DNA of 64,000 nucleotides, taken from assembly GCA_001940855.1 (NCBI GenBank), contig MSGS01000047.1:1-64000 (forward strand). The letters run 5' to 3'. The notes under the pieces were generated by a model that was not told the DNA's origin, ran no database searches, and saw only the letters and a list, made by a program, of their open reading frames with translations. A program made the translations under genes and the position numbers. Below are positions 8,963 to 19,200 of the stretch, piece after piece. The stretch comes from Christensenellaceae bacterium Phil1 (lineage in GTDB: Bacteria > Bacillota > Clostridia > Christensenellales > CAG-138). The stretch's first letter is position 1, and every line of letters starts with the position of its first letter.

Positions 8963-9952
8963 CTATTCTACCGAATTGTTGCTTTCTTCAGCATACAAGT
9001 GGCACGCCACCACATGATTCCCCACATCCACACTTTGAGGAGCTATACATTTACAAATCTCCATTGCTTTAGGGCAGCGAGGATGGAAGCGGCAACCGGT
9101 CGGAAAATTAGCCGGCGTCGGCACTTGTCCCTCAATAGTATCGAGTTCTTCGCGATCATCATCTATACGCGGGATACAGTTAAGAAGACCTCTTGTATAT
9201 GGATGCAGTGGGTTACGAAATAGTTCTGAACAAGAGGCATCCTCTATAACACGCCCTGCATACATTACAATCACGCGCTGCGCAATGTCCGCCACTATTC
9301 CCAGGTCATGCGTCACGAACACGACTGTCATTCCGTGCTGTTCCTTCAAGGTTTGAATCAAATCTAAAATCTGAGCTTGTATAGTCACATCAAGTGCGGT
9401 TGTCGGCTCATCAGCTAAAAGAAGCTTTGGCTCGCAGCTGAACGCCATAGCAATCATAGCTCTTTGCCGCATACCTCCCGAAAGCTGGTGTGGATAGGAG
9501 TTTGCACAGCGCGCGGGATCAGGAACTCCAACCATTCGCAACAACTCGACAGTTTTTTCGCTTGCCGTTTTCTTGTCAATTCTCTCATTAATTATGAGCG
9601 CTTCCTCAATCTGTGCGCCAATCTTATGCACAGGATTGAGCGCCGTCATAGGCTCCTGAAAAATCATCGCAATCTCTTTGCAGCGCAGCTTGCGGATTTC
9701 CTTGGTACTCATTGTAAGAAGGTTCTTGCCTTCAAAAAGAATCTGACCAGAAACATACTTACCCGGCGGCGTGGCGACAAGCCTCATAATAGAAAGCGAT
9801 GTTACACTTTTCCCACAGCCGCTCTCACCCACTATACATAACGTTTCTCCACGGTTCACTTTAAAACTCACGTCATCCACAGCGGGGATTTCACGCTTAT
9901 CAGGCGTATAGAAGTACGTCTTGAGGTTTTTGACTTCCAATAAAGTGTCCAT
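8963..9952 (-). CDS. Peptide ABC transporter ATPase (OppD/DppD type)
   Basis: 329 residues from the ATG at 9952, chosen for the AAGGAAGG site; an ATG eight codons earlier lacks one. It shows Walker A G-E-S-G-C-G-K-S, the Q-loop I-F-Q-E-P-M, the signature L-S-G-G-M-R-Q-R, Walker B L-L-A-D-E-P and the C-terminal C-R-F-H-P-R-C-P element of oligopeptide importers. It energises uptake through the two permeases of operon A and normally pairs with the OppF subunit encoded next, which is frameshifted here. Confidence 0.93.
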   Translation of the reverse strand: MDTLLEVKNLKTYFYTPDKREIPAVDDVSFKVNRGETLCIVGESGCGKSVTSLSIMRLVATPPGKYVSGQILFEGKNLLTMSTKEIRKLRCKEIAMIFQEPMTALNPVHKIGAQIEEALIINERIDKKTASEKTVELLRMVGVPDPARCANSYPHQLSGGMRQRAMIAMAFSCEPKLLLADEPTTALDVTIQAQILDLIQTLKEQHGMTVVFVTHDLGIVADIAQRVIVMYAGRVIEDASCSELFRNPLHPYTRGLLNCIPRIDDDREELDTIEGQVPTPANFPTGCRFHPRCPKAMEICKCIAPQSVDVGNHVVACHLYAEESNNSVE

Positions 9953-9995
9953 TTCAAGGATTCCTTCCTTTATCATGCTTGTCTGCGTATTTTGC

Positions 9996-10023
9996 GCTCC
10001 CCGGCCGGCACCAACCGGGGAGC
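9996..10023 (-). terminator. Intercistronic GC-rich hairpin
   Basis: A 9-bp stem (9996-10004 with 10015-10023) between the binding-protein gene and the ATPase genes. There is no good T-tract in the direction of transcription, so it more likely protects the upstream binding-protein mRNA or reduces read-through, a common arrangement for importer operons. Confidence 0.5.
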
Positions 10024-10042
10024 TTTACCCAAACAGATTGAT

Positions 10043-11659
10043 TTATTTAGCAATGCTCATTTCAGATACAAGCATAGCATAGTGATTGATGGGGTTCCAG
10101 TCAATACGATTGTTCACGGCATAGATATCATAGAGCCTGAACAAGTACAGACATGCAGGATCATCGACCATAAGCTGCTGAAGTTGCTGAATATACGGTG
10201 CGCGTCCTTCCTTGGTAGTTTCAGCCAATAGAGCATCAATAATAGCATCGTAACCTTCAACCACGTTATAGGAGCTCATGCCTCCGGAGTGCAGAACACC
10301 GGTCAGTGTAGATTCATACAAATTAGGTTTCCCGCCCCAGTTCCAGTCGAACATTGGAGGGCATTGCTTGGCCTCTTGTCCATTGACGATTATAGCATAG
10401 GCGGTAGTGTCATCAAGCACCTGAACTTTGACATTTATGCCGATAGCGGTAAGATATGCACCAACGGCCTCGGTTACTTCTTGTGCCTTCGCATGATTAT
10501 CGACGTCGGTCATAAGTACAAGATCGAATCCATCCGGATATCCGGCTTCTGCCAACATCGCTTTAGCTTTTTCCGGATCATAAGTGAATGTATTGGCAAG
10601 TGCTTCATCATAGCCGTCATAATCAGAACGCCAAAGGGTAGAGGCGCGTTCGCCATAGCCACCCATAATATTGTCAATTATTGCCTGAACGTCTACTGCA
10701 TAGTTAAGAGCCTGACGGACAAGCTTATTCTGTAAAGCAGGACAACCGGCCCAATCATATGTATTGTAGGCTATATACTCAATGCGGTTCATCTTCTTGG
10801 GAACAACAGAGATATTGCCTGCACTTTGAAGCATTTCGGTAGACTCAAACTGCACGTTCATGATAATGTCAACTGTGCCATTTACCATCTCTGCTACACG
10901 AGTTGCAGCTTCAGGTATTGTGCGCACCACAATACGATCGATTTCAGGTTCTTCTCCCCAATATGTGGGATTCTTTTCCAAAACTATTTCTTTGTCTGCT
11001 TCCCAACTCACAAAGGTGTAAGGACCTGTACCAACGGGATTTCCTCCGATTGCTTCCTCACCAATCTGCTCGCTATAAGCAGGTGCCAGCATCGGAACTT
11101 CAGCAAGGTGTTCTATGAAGAATATATCGGCTGCTGAAAGAGTGAATTTCACCGTCAACTCGTCAACCGCTTCATACTCGGAAACATAGTTTTTAAATGT
11201 AAAGCTCTGGCGTGGGAACTCGTCTGAGGCAGCACGCTTGAAATTCCATATCACCGCTTCTGCATTTAAAGCTTCTCCGTTTGAGAACGTAATGCCTTCT
11301 TTCAGCTTTACCGTCCACTCGGTATCGGAAATCTGCTTATATGATTCTGCAAGTACGGGAGTAACCGCCCAATTCTCATCATAAAAAAACAGGTTTTGGC
11401 ATATGTTGCGGAATACATTCGCGCCAATATCACCGCTGGCCCTATGGGGGTCAAGGGACTGAGGATCAGAACCCTGAGCGATTGTTACAGTAAAAGGTTC
11501 CTTGGCGTTAGGCACTTGAGATCCAGAATTATGCGTGGGAGCGGTAGAGTCAGTAGGCGTGGTGTTTAAATTTCCCGAAGTAGTGCTGCAAGCCGCAAAT
11601 ATGGCGACCATCATGCACATCACCAACAGAAAAGCTGTCAACTTAATCTTTTTAGACAT
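10043..11659 (-). CDS. Extracellular solute-binding protein family 5 (peptide-binding lipoprotein)
   Basis: 538 residues with a strong AAGGAGG site. A lipoprotein signal peptide ends in A-A-C (Cys near 24), followed by a Ser/Thr-rich linker and the SBP_bac_5 core (Q-G-S-D-P-Q-S-L-D-P-H near 60, V-G-T-G-P-Y-T-F near 210). It captures peptides outside the membrane and hands them to the operon A permeases. Flanked by the permease genes upstream and ATPases downstream. Confidence 0.93.
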   Translation of the reverse strand: MSKKIKLTAFLLVMCMMVAIFAACSTTSGNLNTTPTDSTAPTHNSGSQVPNAKEPFTVTIAQGSDPQSLDPHRASGDIGANVFRNICQNLFFYDENWAVTPVLAESYKQISDTEWTVKLKEGITFSNGEALNAEAVIWNFKRAASDEFPRQSFTFKNYVSEYEAVDELTVKFTLSAADIFFIEHLAEVPMLAPAYSEQIGEEAIGGNPVGTGPYTFVSWEADKEIVLEKNPTYWGEEPEIDRIVVRTIPEAATRVAEMVNGTVDIIMNVQFESTEMLQSAGNISVVPKKMNRIEYIAYNTYDWAGCPALQNKLVRQALNYAVDVQAIIDNIMGGYGERASTLWRSDYDGYDEALANTFTYDPEKAKAMLAEAGYPDGFDLVLMTDVDNHAKAQEVTEAVGAYLTAIGINVKVQVLDDTTAYAIIVNGQEAKQCPPMFDWNWGGKPNLYESTLTGVLHSGGMSSYNVVEGYDAIIDALLAETTKEGRAPYIQQLQQLMVDDPACLYLFRLYDIYAVNNRIDWNPINHYAMLVSEMSIAK

Positions 11660-11718
11660 GTTTGTTTCCTCCTTGGTTTATTATTTATGTTTTGTTTAAA
11701 TCGTTTTGAGCAATCAGC

Positions 11719-12576
11719 TCAATCCACACCCCTCAATCTGGGGTCACGAACATCACGCAGCCAGTCACCAACAAAGTTAATGGACAGGCAGCCTATCAAC
11801 AGCGCAATGCCAGGAATAGTGGTCAGCCAGCCGGCATTAAAAATATAATCTCTACCGTTGGCAATCATATTACCCCATGTTGCAATGCTAGGCGGAATAC
11901 CTAATCCCAGAAATGTTAATGAGGCTTCTGCAAGGATATTAGTACCGACATCCATTGTTCCAAGTATAATGGCGGAGTCCACAACACTTGGCAATATCTG
12001 TTTAAAAATAATTCGTAGGTCTCTGCAGCCGATGGCGTTTGCAGCTTTAACAAATTCCTTCTCTTTAACAGAAAGCACCTGCGCGCGAATAGTCCGTGCA
12101 TAAGGCACCCAGCCTGTAATACCCAGTACAATTATGACATTACCCAAGCTTGATCCAAGCGCCGCCACAAGAAGCATTGCAAGAAAGATGAAAGGAAATG
12201 CAAGCATGACATCAATCATTCTTGAAATAATTGCATCAACCGCACCGCCAAAGTAGCCAGCAATAAGCCCTAGCACAACGCCAATCACCATACCCACAGC
12301 TCCTGCCACAATACCCACAATCAACGAGATACGCGATCCATAAATAAGCCTTGTAAGTACGTCTCTTCCAAGCTGATCCGTCCCAAGCACATGCTCAATG
12401 GTGCCTTTTTTCTCCCAAGCAGGCGGGGCAAGCCGTTGCGCGATGTCAATGTCGTTAATATCATATGGTGCAATAACGGGCGCAAGTACCGCCACTATAA
12501 TCCACAGCGCCATTACCACAAGGCCAAACTTAGCCGTCCGTGTGCTACGTGAAATGGTTTTCCATACGTTTTTCAT
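11719..12576 (-). CDS. Peptide ABC transporter permease (DppC/OppC type)
   Basis: 285 residues with an N-terminal membrane segment, the F-G-T-D/L-G-T-D-Q-L-G-R-D-V OppC N-terminal motif, five further hydrophobic segments and the binding-protein-dependent transport loop (E-A-S-L-T-F-L-G-L-G-I). It forms the membrane channel with the DppB-type protein encoded 12 bases upstream. Confidence 0.93.
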   Translation of the reverse strand: MKNVWKTISRSTRTAKFGLVVMALWIIVAVLAPVIAPYDINDIDIAQRLAPPAWEKKGTIEHVLGTDQLGRDVLTRLIYGSRISLIVGIVAGAVGMVIGVVLGLIAGYFGGAVDAIISRMIDVMLAFPFIFLAMLLVAALGSSLGNVIIVLGITGWVPYARTIRAQVLSVKEKEFVKAANAIGCRDLRIIFKQILPSVVDSAIILGTMDVGTNILAEASLTFLGLGIPPSIATWGNMIANGRDYIFNAGWLTTIPGIALLIGCLSINFVGDWLRDVRDPRLRGVD

Positions 12577-12588
12577 GCGGCGCCTCCT

Positions 12589-13515
12589 TTATTTATTGAT
12601 GCGGAAAGAAATTCTCGGGTCAATCAGGGTATAGCAAAGATCCGCCACGCAATTGATTATTGAAAAAATCAGCGCAAAAATCAGTGTGCTCGCCTGAATT
12701 AACGGGAAGTCATAGCCCTTGATCGCTGTCACAATAAGTCTGCCTATACCCGGGATTGCAAAGATTGACTCTACCACGACAGAACCTGCAAACATATATC
12801 CGATTTGCAGTGCCACAAATGTAACCACCGCAAGGAGTGCATTATGTAGGCCGTGCTTAATAATGACTTTTGTCTCTGCCGCACCTTTTGCGCGCGCAGT
12901 TGTGATATAGTCCTGCCGCATCACATCCAGCATAGCTGAACGAGTCAGCCGCGTGACGCTCGCTCCCATACCGGAGGACATAGCTATTACTGGCATAATA
13001 AGCTGCCGTGTCTCGCCATAGCCTGATGCGGGCAACCACTTTAATTGCACCGAAAATATCAGCACCATCAACGATGCAAACCAGAATGTAGGAATGCTCC
13101 GTCCCATGACAACAAACGTGGTCACGGCATTGTCCAGAAGTGAGTTGCGCTTAATGGCCGAGATAACGCCAAACAGCAATGCAAGCGGCAACGACACAGC
13201 AAGTGAAATAAATCCCAGTTTCAGCGTTGCAGGCAGGCGCTCCTTCAACAGATCTATAACGGGCCGCTCAAAATAATAGGAACTGCCAAAATCGCCTCGT
13301 AGCACATCCGAAAGATAATTCAAGTACTGCTTCCAGATAGGCTGATCCAACCCAAGAATACGACGGATGTTCTGAAGATCCTCATAGGAACTGTCCGGTG
13401 TAACCATCATCTTTGCAGGGTCTCCTACAACCCTTAGAATCACAAAAACAAGCGTCATTACCAGAAACAGCACCAGAACCGTTTGCAGGAGTCTTCTTAT
13501 AATATACCTTATCAT
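12589..13515 (-). CDS. Peptide ABC transporter permease (DppB/OppB type)
   Basis: 308 residues, six predicted membrane segments, the N-terminal R-R-L-L-Q-T start typical of the family, G-D-P near 35, and the EAA-type loop A-R-A-K-G-A-A-E-T-K-V near 205. It is the second membrane subunit of importer A, directly before the DppC-type gene. Confidence 0.93.
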   Translation of the reverse strand: MIRYIIRRLLQTVLVLFLVMTLVFVILRVVGDPAKMMVTPDSSYEDLQNIRRILGLDQPIWKQYLNYLSDVLRGDFGSSYYFERPVIDLLKERLPATLKLGFISLAVSLPLALLFGVISAIKRNSLLDNAVTTFVVMGRSIPTFWFASLMVLIFSVQLKWLPASGYGETRQLIMPVIAMSSGMGASVTRLTRSAMLDVMRQDYITTARAKGAAETKVIIKHGLHNALLAVVTFVALQIGYMFAGSVVVESIFAIPGIGRLIVTAIKGYDFPLIQASTLIFALIFSIINCVADLCYTLIDPRISFRINK

Positions 13516-13582
13516 CGAGTCTCTGCCCTTCCGACTGTATTATCCTGTTTGTCTAACCCAGCGTCATTGAGACACATGCTGT

Positions 13583-14614
13583 TCAGTCGTTATCGATCCT
13601 CTTGGCATCGGTAAGATTGCCAATAATGTAGGCATAGTCGCCCGGATGTACTTTTGTCATCATGATGCGCATATCAAGAAATACAGTTTCCTCAAACGGA
13701 GCACGCATTTCCTCAATTACTTCGGTAGTCTGCGGATCACGCACAACCGCAATCAGCGTATCCTTGGGGACGCTCTTATTGAGGTATTCAGCACCAACCA
13801 CAGGATAGAACATGCCGCCGTTGTTAGGACGATTGAGAGCGCGACTCTTTATTATCCACTGCGATTTAGGCAGAATCGGTTTACCCGGGTACATACCCAT
13901 ATCCTTCATCACATTAAATACACCACGAACACTCATGGGTACGATTTTATCATGCACAGCCGGATCTCCCGTGCCAACCTCGGCTACGATAGCAGGCTTA
14001 CCTCTAGTAATCATATAATCTGAAAGTGTGCCGGCATAAGCAGCATCAGGACCGGCAGGCTTTCCGCCATACATGAATTCAAGGCCATAAGTGCATGCCA
14101 TGTGCTGTATTTTATCGGCCAAAATATCTGTACCAACCTCGGCGGGACCCAGCTTGGAAAGCACATAGTTTATCGCATCGCCGTATCCTCCGCCGTGCCA
14201 ATCTATCAAAGCGTCTGCATAATCGCACAGCGGAGATATAACAGCCGCCATCTTCTCTGTTACCCATCCGCGGGATGTACCCGGATAAGTGCGGTTCATA
14301 TTATAACAATCCTGGGGAGTATTTCGCCAATCCCATTCGAATGCAAGAGGGTTCTGCAGAGGCACAGCTACTATAGTGCCGGAAAGTTCTTTCAGGTCGA
14401 CCTGCTCCATCACCTGACGGATGACTTCAAATCCGGTGGTGGCATCCCCGTGGGAAAGTGCAGTCAGCATCAGCGTAGGCCCATCTTTTTCGCCTTTAAG
14501 TATGTGCAGTGGAATTACCAGATCAAGACCACTTGCCAACTTAGCTACATGCATTTTATAAAATGCATGTGCTCCCTGCTTGACAATATAGCCGTTGATC
14601 ACCGAGTTACTCAT
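13583..14614 (-). CDS. Succinylglutamate desuccinylase/aspartoacylase-like protein with altered zinc motif
   Basis: 343 residues, first gene of operon A, TAGGAGG site before the ATG. It matches the AstE/AspA branch of M14-like deacylases: P-T-L-M-L-T-A near 46, N-M-N-R-T-Y-P-G near 110 (the N-R substrate pair), D-W-H-G-G-G near 140 (zinc His) and A-E-V-G near 235 (general base). The first zinc motif, normally H-G-x-E, reads H-G-D-A: His55 is present but the Glu ligand is Ala58. Whether zinc still binds is uncertain. The family usually removes N-acyl groups from amino acids, which would suit processing of acylated imported compounds. Confidence 0.8.
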   Translation of the reverse strand: MSNSVINGYIVKQGAHAFYKMHVAKLASGLDLVIPLHILKGEKDGPTLMLTALSHGDATTGFEVIRQVMEQVDLKELSGTIVAVPLQNPLAFEWDWRNTPQDCYNMNRTYPGTSRGWVTEKMAAVISPLCDYADALIDWHGGGYGDAINYVLSKLGPAEVGTDILADKIQHMACTYGLEFMYGGKPAGPDAAYAGTLSDYMITRGKPAIVAEVGTGDPAVHDKIVPMSVRGVFNVMKDMGMYPGKPILPKSQWIIKSRALNRPNNGGMFYPVVGAEYLNKSVPKDTLIAVVRDPQTTEVIEEMRAPFEETVFLDMRIMMTKVHPGDYAYIIGNLTDAKRIDND

Positions 14615-14686
14615 AATAGTTTCCTCCTATCATATTTCTTCTTTTCCAAGTTGTCACATGCGACAGTATTCCTATAACTTGGGACG

Positions 14687-14715
14687 ATTATAGCACCATA
14701 TATAGCATATTACAA
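14687..14715 (-). promoter_or_regulatory. Promoter of peptide operon A
   Basis: On the minus strand a TTGTAA (14710-14715) and a TATAAT (14687-14692) are separated by 17 bases. This is a near-consensus sigma-A promoter about 70 bases upstream of the first gene. Confidence 0.7.
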
Positions 14716-14720
14716 TATGC
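14705..14720. promoter_or_regulatory. Palindromic operator candidate for the LysR regulator
   Basis: A perfect inverted repeat, GCATATT-AC-AATATGC, covers the -35 box of the operon A promoter in the intergenic region shared with the LysR gene. LysR-type proteins bind interrupted dyads in such shared regions, so this is the best operator candidate. Assignment to this regulator is inferred. Confidence 0.5.
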
Positions 14721-14930
14721 CATTTTTTGCATATAATGTTAATTGTACGGCTTCATCCTATGAATATTTATACTAATTATGCAAAATATCCTGTTATTAT
14801 CGTGCTATTATCATCTGTTATATGCATATATATTAGTATAGTTTACATCATCACCACAAATTACATTGGTATATCATTCAATAAAACTATTATGTTCCAT
14901 TGCCCATTCATACAAAACTTATAATTTCTA

Positions 14931-14959
14931 TTGTCAAATTCCACTTTCCGTGATATTTT
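14931..14959 (+). promoter_or_regulatory. Candidate promoter of the LysR gene
   Basis: TTGTCA (14931-14936) and TATTTT (14954-14959) separated by 17 bases, with the ATG about 60 bases downstream. Confidence 0.45.
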
Positions 14960-15020
14960 AGATAAAAATACACTATAGTTTGTTCGCTAAATCTTGTTTG
15001 ACTTATAGGAGGAAGGCAGC

Positions 15021-15953
15021 ATGAATTTTAACACACTCCGATATGTAGTCGCTGTAGCAAAAGAACGAAATTTCAGTAAAGCTGCGCAGAGTCTATATGT
15101 ATCTCAACCCACGCTGAGTCAAAACATTCAAGCTCTCGAGGCGCGCCTCGGCATACAGCTTTTTGATCGCAAAAAATATCCTATCATGCCTACCCACGCC
15201 GGTAAACTCTACATTGAATTTGCGCAGCAGGTACTCCTTTCAGAATCACAAATCAACCGACGTATTACGAACATCGCCGCAAATCCACGACTTCGCCTTC
15301 GTATCGGTGTTCCCCCTTCCCGCAGTATGATTCTCATGCCTGAGATTGTCCACGCAATTCATCTGGACTATCCGGACTGCCTTATCTCGTTGGAAGACAA
15401 CAAAAATGAGCGTGAATTGCTAGAGATGCTTGAAAAACACTATATTGATATTATGCTTGGCACGCCAACTCATAATGCCGTCAAATTCCAGAGCCAGTTT
15501 GTTGCCAAGGAACGTCTTGTACTTGCTGTTCCTAAATCTTTTGACTTCCCGGGAAAGCCTGGGGAAGAAAGCACAGGTCTTCGCAAACTGCGTCTGGCGC
15601 AGCTTAAAGACTTGCCTTTCATCATTATGCCGCGCAGTACCTATCTCGGCTCTACTCTGCGAATCCTATGTGAAAAGGAGGAATTTGATCCCACATACTC
15701 CGTAGAATGTACTGATGTTCATACTGCTTATCGTATGGCCAGCCAAGGCATCGGCATTGCACTCACTACGGAATTAATTATGCTCAAGACCCCAAGCCGT
15801 AAAACATTGGATTTCTATGTGCTTCAGCATGGCAGCCCTACGCAAGAAATAGCCGTAATTACAAATTCAGATGGTATCATTACCCGCCCTGCACAGAGAC
15901 TTATTGAATTGATAATGGACTTTTTTGCCAAAAACATGCGACAATCTTTATAG
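15021..15953 (+). CDS. LysR-family transcriptional regulator
   Basis: 310 residues, ATAGGAGG site. The N-terminal winged helix-turn-helix (residues 1-60: F-S-K-A-A-Q-S-L-Y-V-S-Q-P-T-L-S-Q) is followed by a LysR substrate-binding domain (about 90-300). It is divergent from operon A and probably activates it in response to a small ligand, perhaps a product of the imported peptides. Ends in TAG, showing amber is an ordinary stop in this genome. Confidence 0.92.
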   Translation: MNFNTLRYVVAVAKERNFSKAAQSLYVSQPTLSQNIQALEARLGIQLFDRKKYPIMPTHAGKLYIEFAQQVLLSESQINRRITNIAANPRLRLRIGVPPSRSMILMPEIVHAIHLDYPDCLISLEDNKNERELLEMLEKHYIDIMLGTPTHNAVKFQSQFVAKERLVLAVPKSFDFPGKPGEESTGLRKLRLAQLKDLPFIIMPRSTYLGSTLRILCEKEEFDPTYSVECTDVHTAYRMASQGIGIALTTELIMLKTPSRKTLDFYVLQHGSPTQEIAVITNSDGIITRPAQRLIELIMDFFAKNMRQSL

Positions 15954-16120
15954 ATGTTGATTTGTAGTAAAAAACGTTTGTGAATCAATTTTACCATTAT
16001 TAGGAATAACCGTTTTAATTTCCGCGGCTTTATTTCACTTCTCAGCGTTTGCGTTATCTTTCTTTTTGGCGTTGTAATACTTTGTATTGTAGCATGCCTA
16101 CCACCCTCGTTTATGAAAAT

Positions 16121-16150
16121 ACGCCCCCGAAAAAATCAATTTCCGGGGGC
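16121..16150. terminator. Bidirectional terminator between lysR and purL
   Basis: G-C-C-C-C-C-G arm at 16123-16129 pairs with the complementary arm ending at 16150, with A/T-rich inner bases. It lies between two convergent genes. A near-identical hairpin occurs at 36451-36476. Confidence 0.65.
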
Positions 16151-16207
16151 TTAAAGCGTTTAGATTATTTAATTGAAGCCCGCCCTCTCTCAAAGAGCCA
16201 CGCCGTA

Positions 16208-19200
16208 TCAGATATTGAAATACTCCTTTGCGGATTGGAACAGCTTCATGTCATAGCGGCCGTCCACGTTTTTGTACAAGCCGTCGGCAATGCGCTCGGA
16301 ATGGCCCATCTTGCCCAATATCCGCCCATCGGGAGAAGTGATGCCCTCTATGGCCCAAACGGAGCCGTTCGGGTTCACATCAATGTCCATTCCGGGCACT
16401 CCGTTTTCGTCAACGTACTGCGTAGCAATCCGGCCGTTTGCCGCAAGCTTCCGCACCAATTCATCGCTGCACAGGAAGCGGCCCTCGCCATGGGAAACGG
16501 GAACGGTATATATATCCCCCACCTGCGTCCCTGCAAGCCACGGCGAACGGTTTGAGGCGATGCGGGTGCGCACCAAACGCGACTGATGGCGGCCGATTGT
16601 GTTAAAGGTCAACGTTGGGCAATTCTCGTTGGCATCAATTATTTCGCCGTACGGCACAAGTCCCAATTTAATGAGCGCCTGGAAGCCGTTGCATATGCCA
16701 AGCATCAGGCCGTCGCGTTTTTTAAGCAGATCCATTGTAGCGTCCCGCACCTCGGGATTGCGGAAGAAGGCGGTTATGAGCTTGGCGGAGCCGTCCGGCT
16801 CGTCGCCGCCGGAGAAGCCGCCGGGGATAAATATTATTTGGCTGTTTCGTGCGGCACCCGCGAAACGGTGAATGGATTCCGCCACGTCCTGCGCGGACCG
16901 ATTGTTCAGCACCATTATTTCCGGTTCAAGTCCGGCGCGCTTTACGGCGCGTGCGGAATCATATTCGCAGTTTGTGCCGGGGAATACGGGTATCAGCACC
17001 TTTGGGACAGCCACGCCCACCTTGGGCGCAGCACGGATGACGGACGGCGCGGACAAAGTGGGAACCTCTGCTGCATCTTCGGCCGTTCGGCTTGGATATA
17101 CGGATTCCAAAACGCCCTCGTTCAAGGCAAGCAGTTCGGAAACCGTTGCGCTGTCATCTGCAATGCGCACAACAGGCCCGGCTGTGGTAACGCCAATGCG
17201 AACGGCATGCGCCGTATCCTCCGTCAGCTCCGCCACAACGGAACCGGGAAGCAGTGTGTTCCAATCTATTGACATATTTTCGGCCGCAAAGCCGATTCTG
17301 TTGCCGAAGGACATGTTCATAGCAGCCTCGGAAAGTCCGTTTTCCACAGCCCACGCCGCACGAACCTTACCGTTCAGCGCCAGTGTATGCAGCGCTTCCC
17401 ACGCCGCCTTTAGACTTTCTGTATCAGCGCCGGAGAACAGATACACGGGATGGCCTGCTTCCTTAAATTCAGGGGATAACACCTCTCCCGTCTTTAGCGG
17501 CGCAACGGCGAAGGATATAAGCGTTGGCGGCACATCTAAATCAAGGAATGTGCCGGACATGGAATCCTTGCCGCCTATGGCGGCGGCGCCAAGCTCCAGC
17601 TGCGCGTCTACCGTGCCAAGCAATGCGGAGAAGGGCTTGCCCCAACGCTCGGGCTCGTTGCGGAGCTTTTCAAAAAACTCCTGAAAGCTGAGATATGCTT
17701 TTTTATAGTCTGCACCGGCGGCAACAAGCTTAGCCATGGATGTGTAAACCGCATTATAAGCCCCTATATACGGGTCTACGGAGGTCTGCTCGGGGTCGCA
17801 GCCCCATGCCATTACGCTGGCCTGATCGGTAGCTTGACCGGGCAGCACGGGGAACACGGCGGCCATGGCCTGCGCCGGAGTACGCTGTGTTTTGCCGCCG
17901 AAGGGCATCAATACGGAGCCTGCGCCTACCGTGCTGTCAAATCGCTCCGAAAGTCCGCGGCGGGAGGCGCACTTTAAGCTTGCAGCCATATCGCGCAGAG
18001 AACTGAAGCGGGGCCTTGCAAGCTCCGCGCGTTCCTTTTCCGCCACGCGGACGGCGGCATGCTTTACGGCGCCGTTTGTGTTCAAAAATTCGCGGCTTAA
18101 ATCGGCAATTACCGCCCCGTTCCACTCCATTACCATTCGCGGCTCCTTCGTTACCACGGCAACCTGATAAGCCTCCAGGTTTTCCGCATTTGCGGCGGCG
18201 ATGAATGCCTCGGCGTCCTCGGGTGCTACGACCACGGCCATGCGCTCCTGCGATTCGGAGATCGCAAGCTCCGTGCCGTCCAGCCCTTCGTACTTTTTGC
18301 GCACGGCGTCCAAATCGATGTGCAGCCCGTCCGCCAGCTCGCCTATTGCAACGCTGACGCCGCCCGCGCCAAAATCGTTGCAGCGCTTTATAAGGCGTGT
18401 CACGGCGCCGTTGCGGAACAGGCGCTGCAGCTTGCGTTCCTCGGGGGCATTGCCCTTTTGAACCTCCGACGCCATGGTGGACAGGGATTTGAGGTTATGA
18501 CTTTTGGAAGAGCCCGTTGCGCCTCCTATACCGTCCCGCCCTGTGCGGCCGCCCAGCAGGATTATCGCATCCCCCGGTGCGGGGCATTCGCGGCGGACAT
18601 TATATGCCGGAGCCGCCGCTACAACCGCGCCGCATTCCAGACGCTTGGCAATATAGCCTTCATGGTAAAGCTCCGCCACATGGCCCGTGGCAAGGCCTAT
18701 TTGGTTGCCGTAAGAGGAATAGCCCGCCGCGGCGGTTTGGCACAGCTTACGCTGAGGCAGCTTGCCGGGAAGGGTTTTATCAAGGCTTACGCGCGGATCG
18801 CCCGCGCCGGTTACGCGCATTGCCTGATGGACGTACGCCCGGCCGGACAAAGGATCGCGTATGCAGCCGCCTATGCAGGTGGCAGCGCCTCCGAATGGTT
18901 CAATCTCAGTCGGGTGGTTATGGGTTTCGTTTTTGAACATCAGTAGCCAGTCCTGCTCCTCGCTATCAACCGTAGCGGTAACGTGTATGGAGCAGGCGTT
19001 TATTTCCTCGCTTTCGTCAAGCTCCGGCAGCAGGCCGCGCTTTTTAAGTACCTTTGCGCCTATGGTAGCAATGTCCATAAGCGTCTGCGGGCGTTTTTCG
19101 GCCTTTTCCGCGCCGTAAACCTCAACGCGGGCGGCAATATACCGCTCATATGCGGCCTGAACAGCCGCATCGTGAATTTCCACATGGTCTATGTGGGTAG

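Larger units (their letters stand above)
14615..15020. other. Divergent regulatory region of operon A and lysR
   Basis: About 400 AT-rich bases between the divergently transcribed aspartoacylase-like gene and the LysR regulator. It holds one promoter for each direction and a palindrome on the operon A promoter (listed separately), with no small gene. Confidence 0.6.

Noticed and set aside
16872-17684. Long plus-strand frames opposite purL
   Set aside because: They are mirror frames of a GC-rich conserved gene, without family motifs or ribosome sites.
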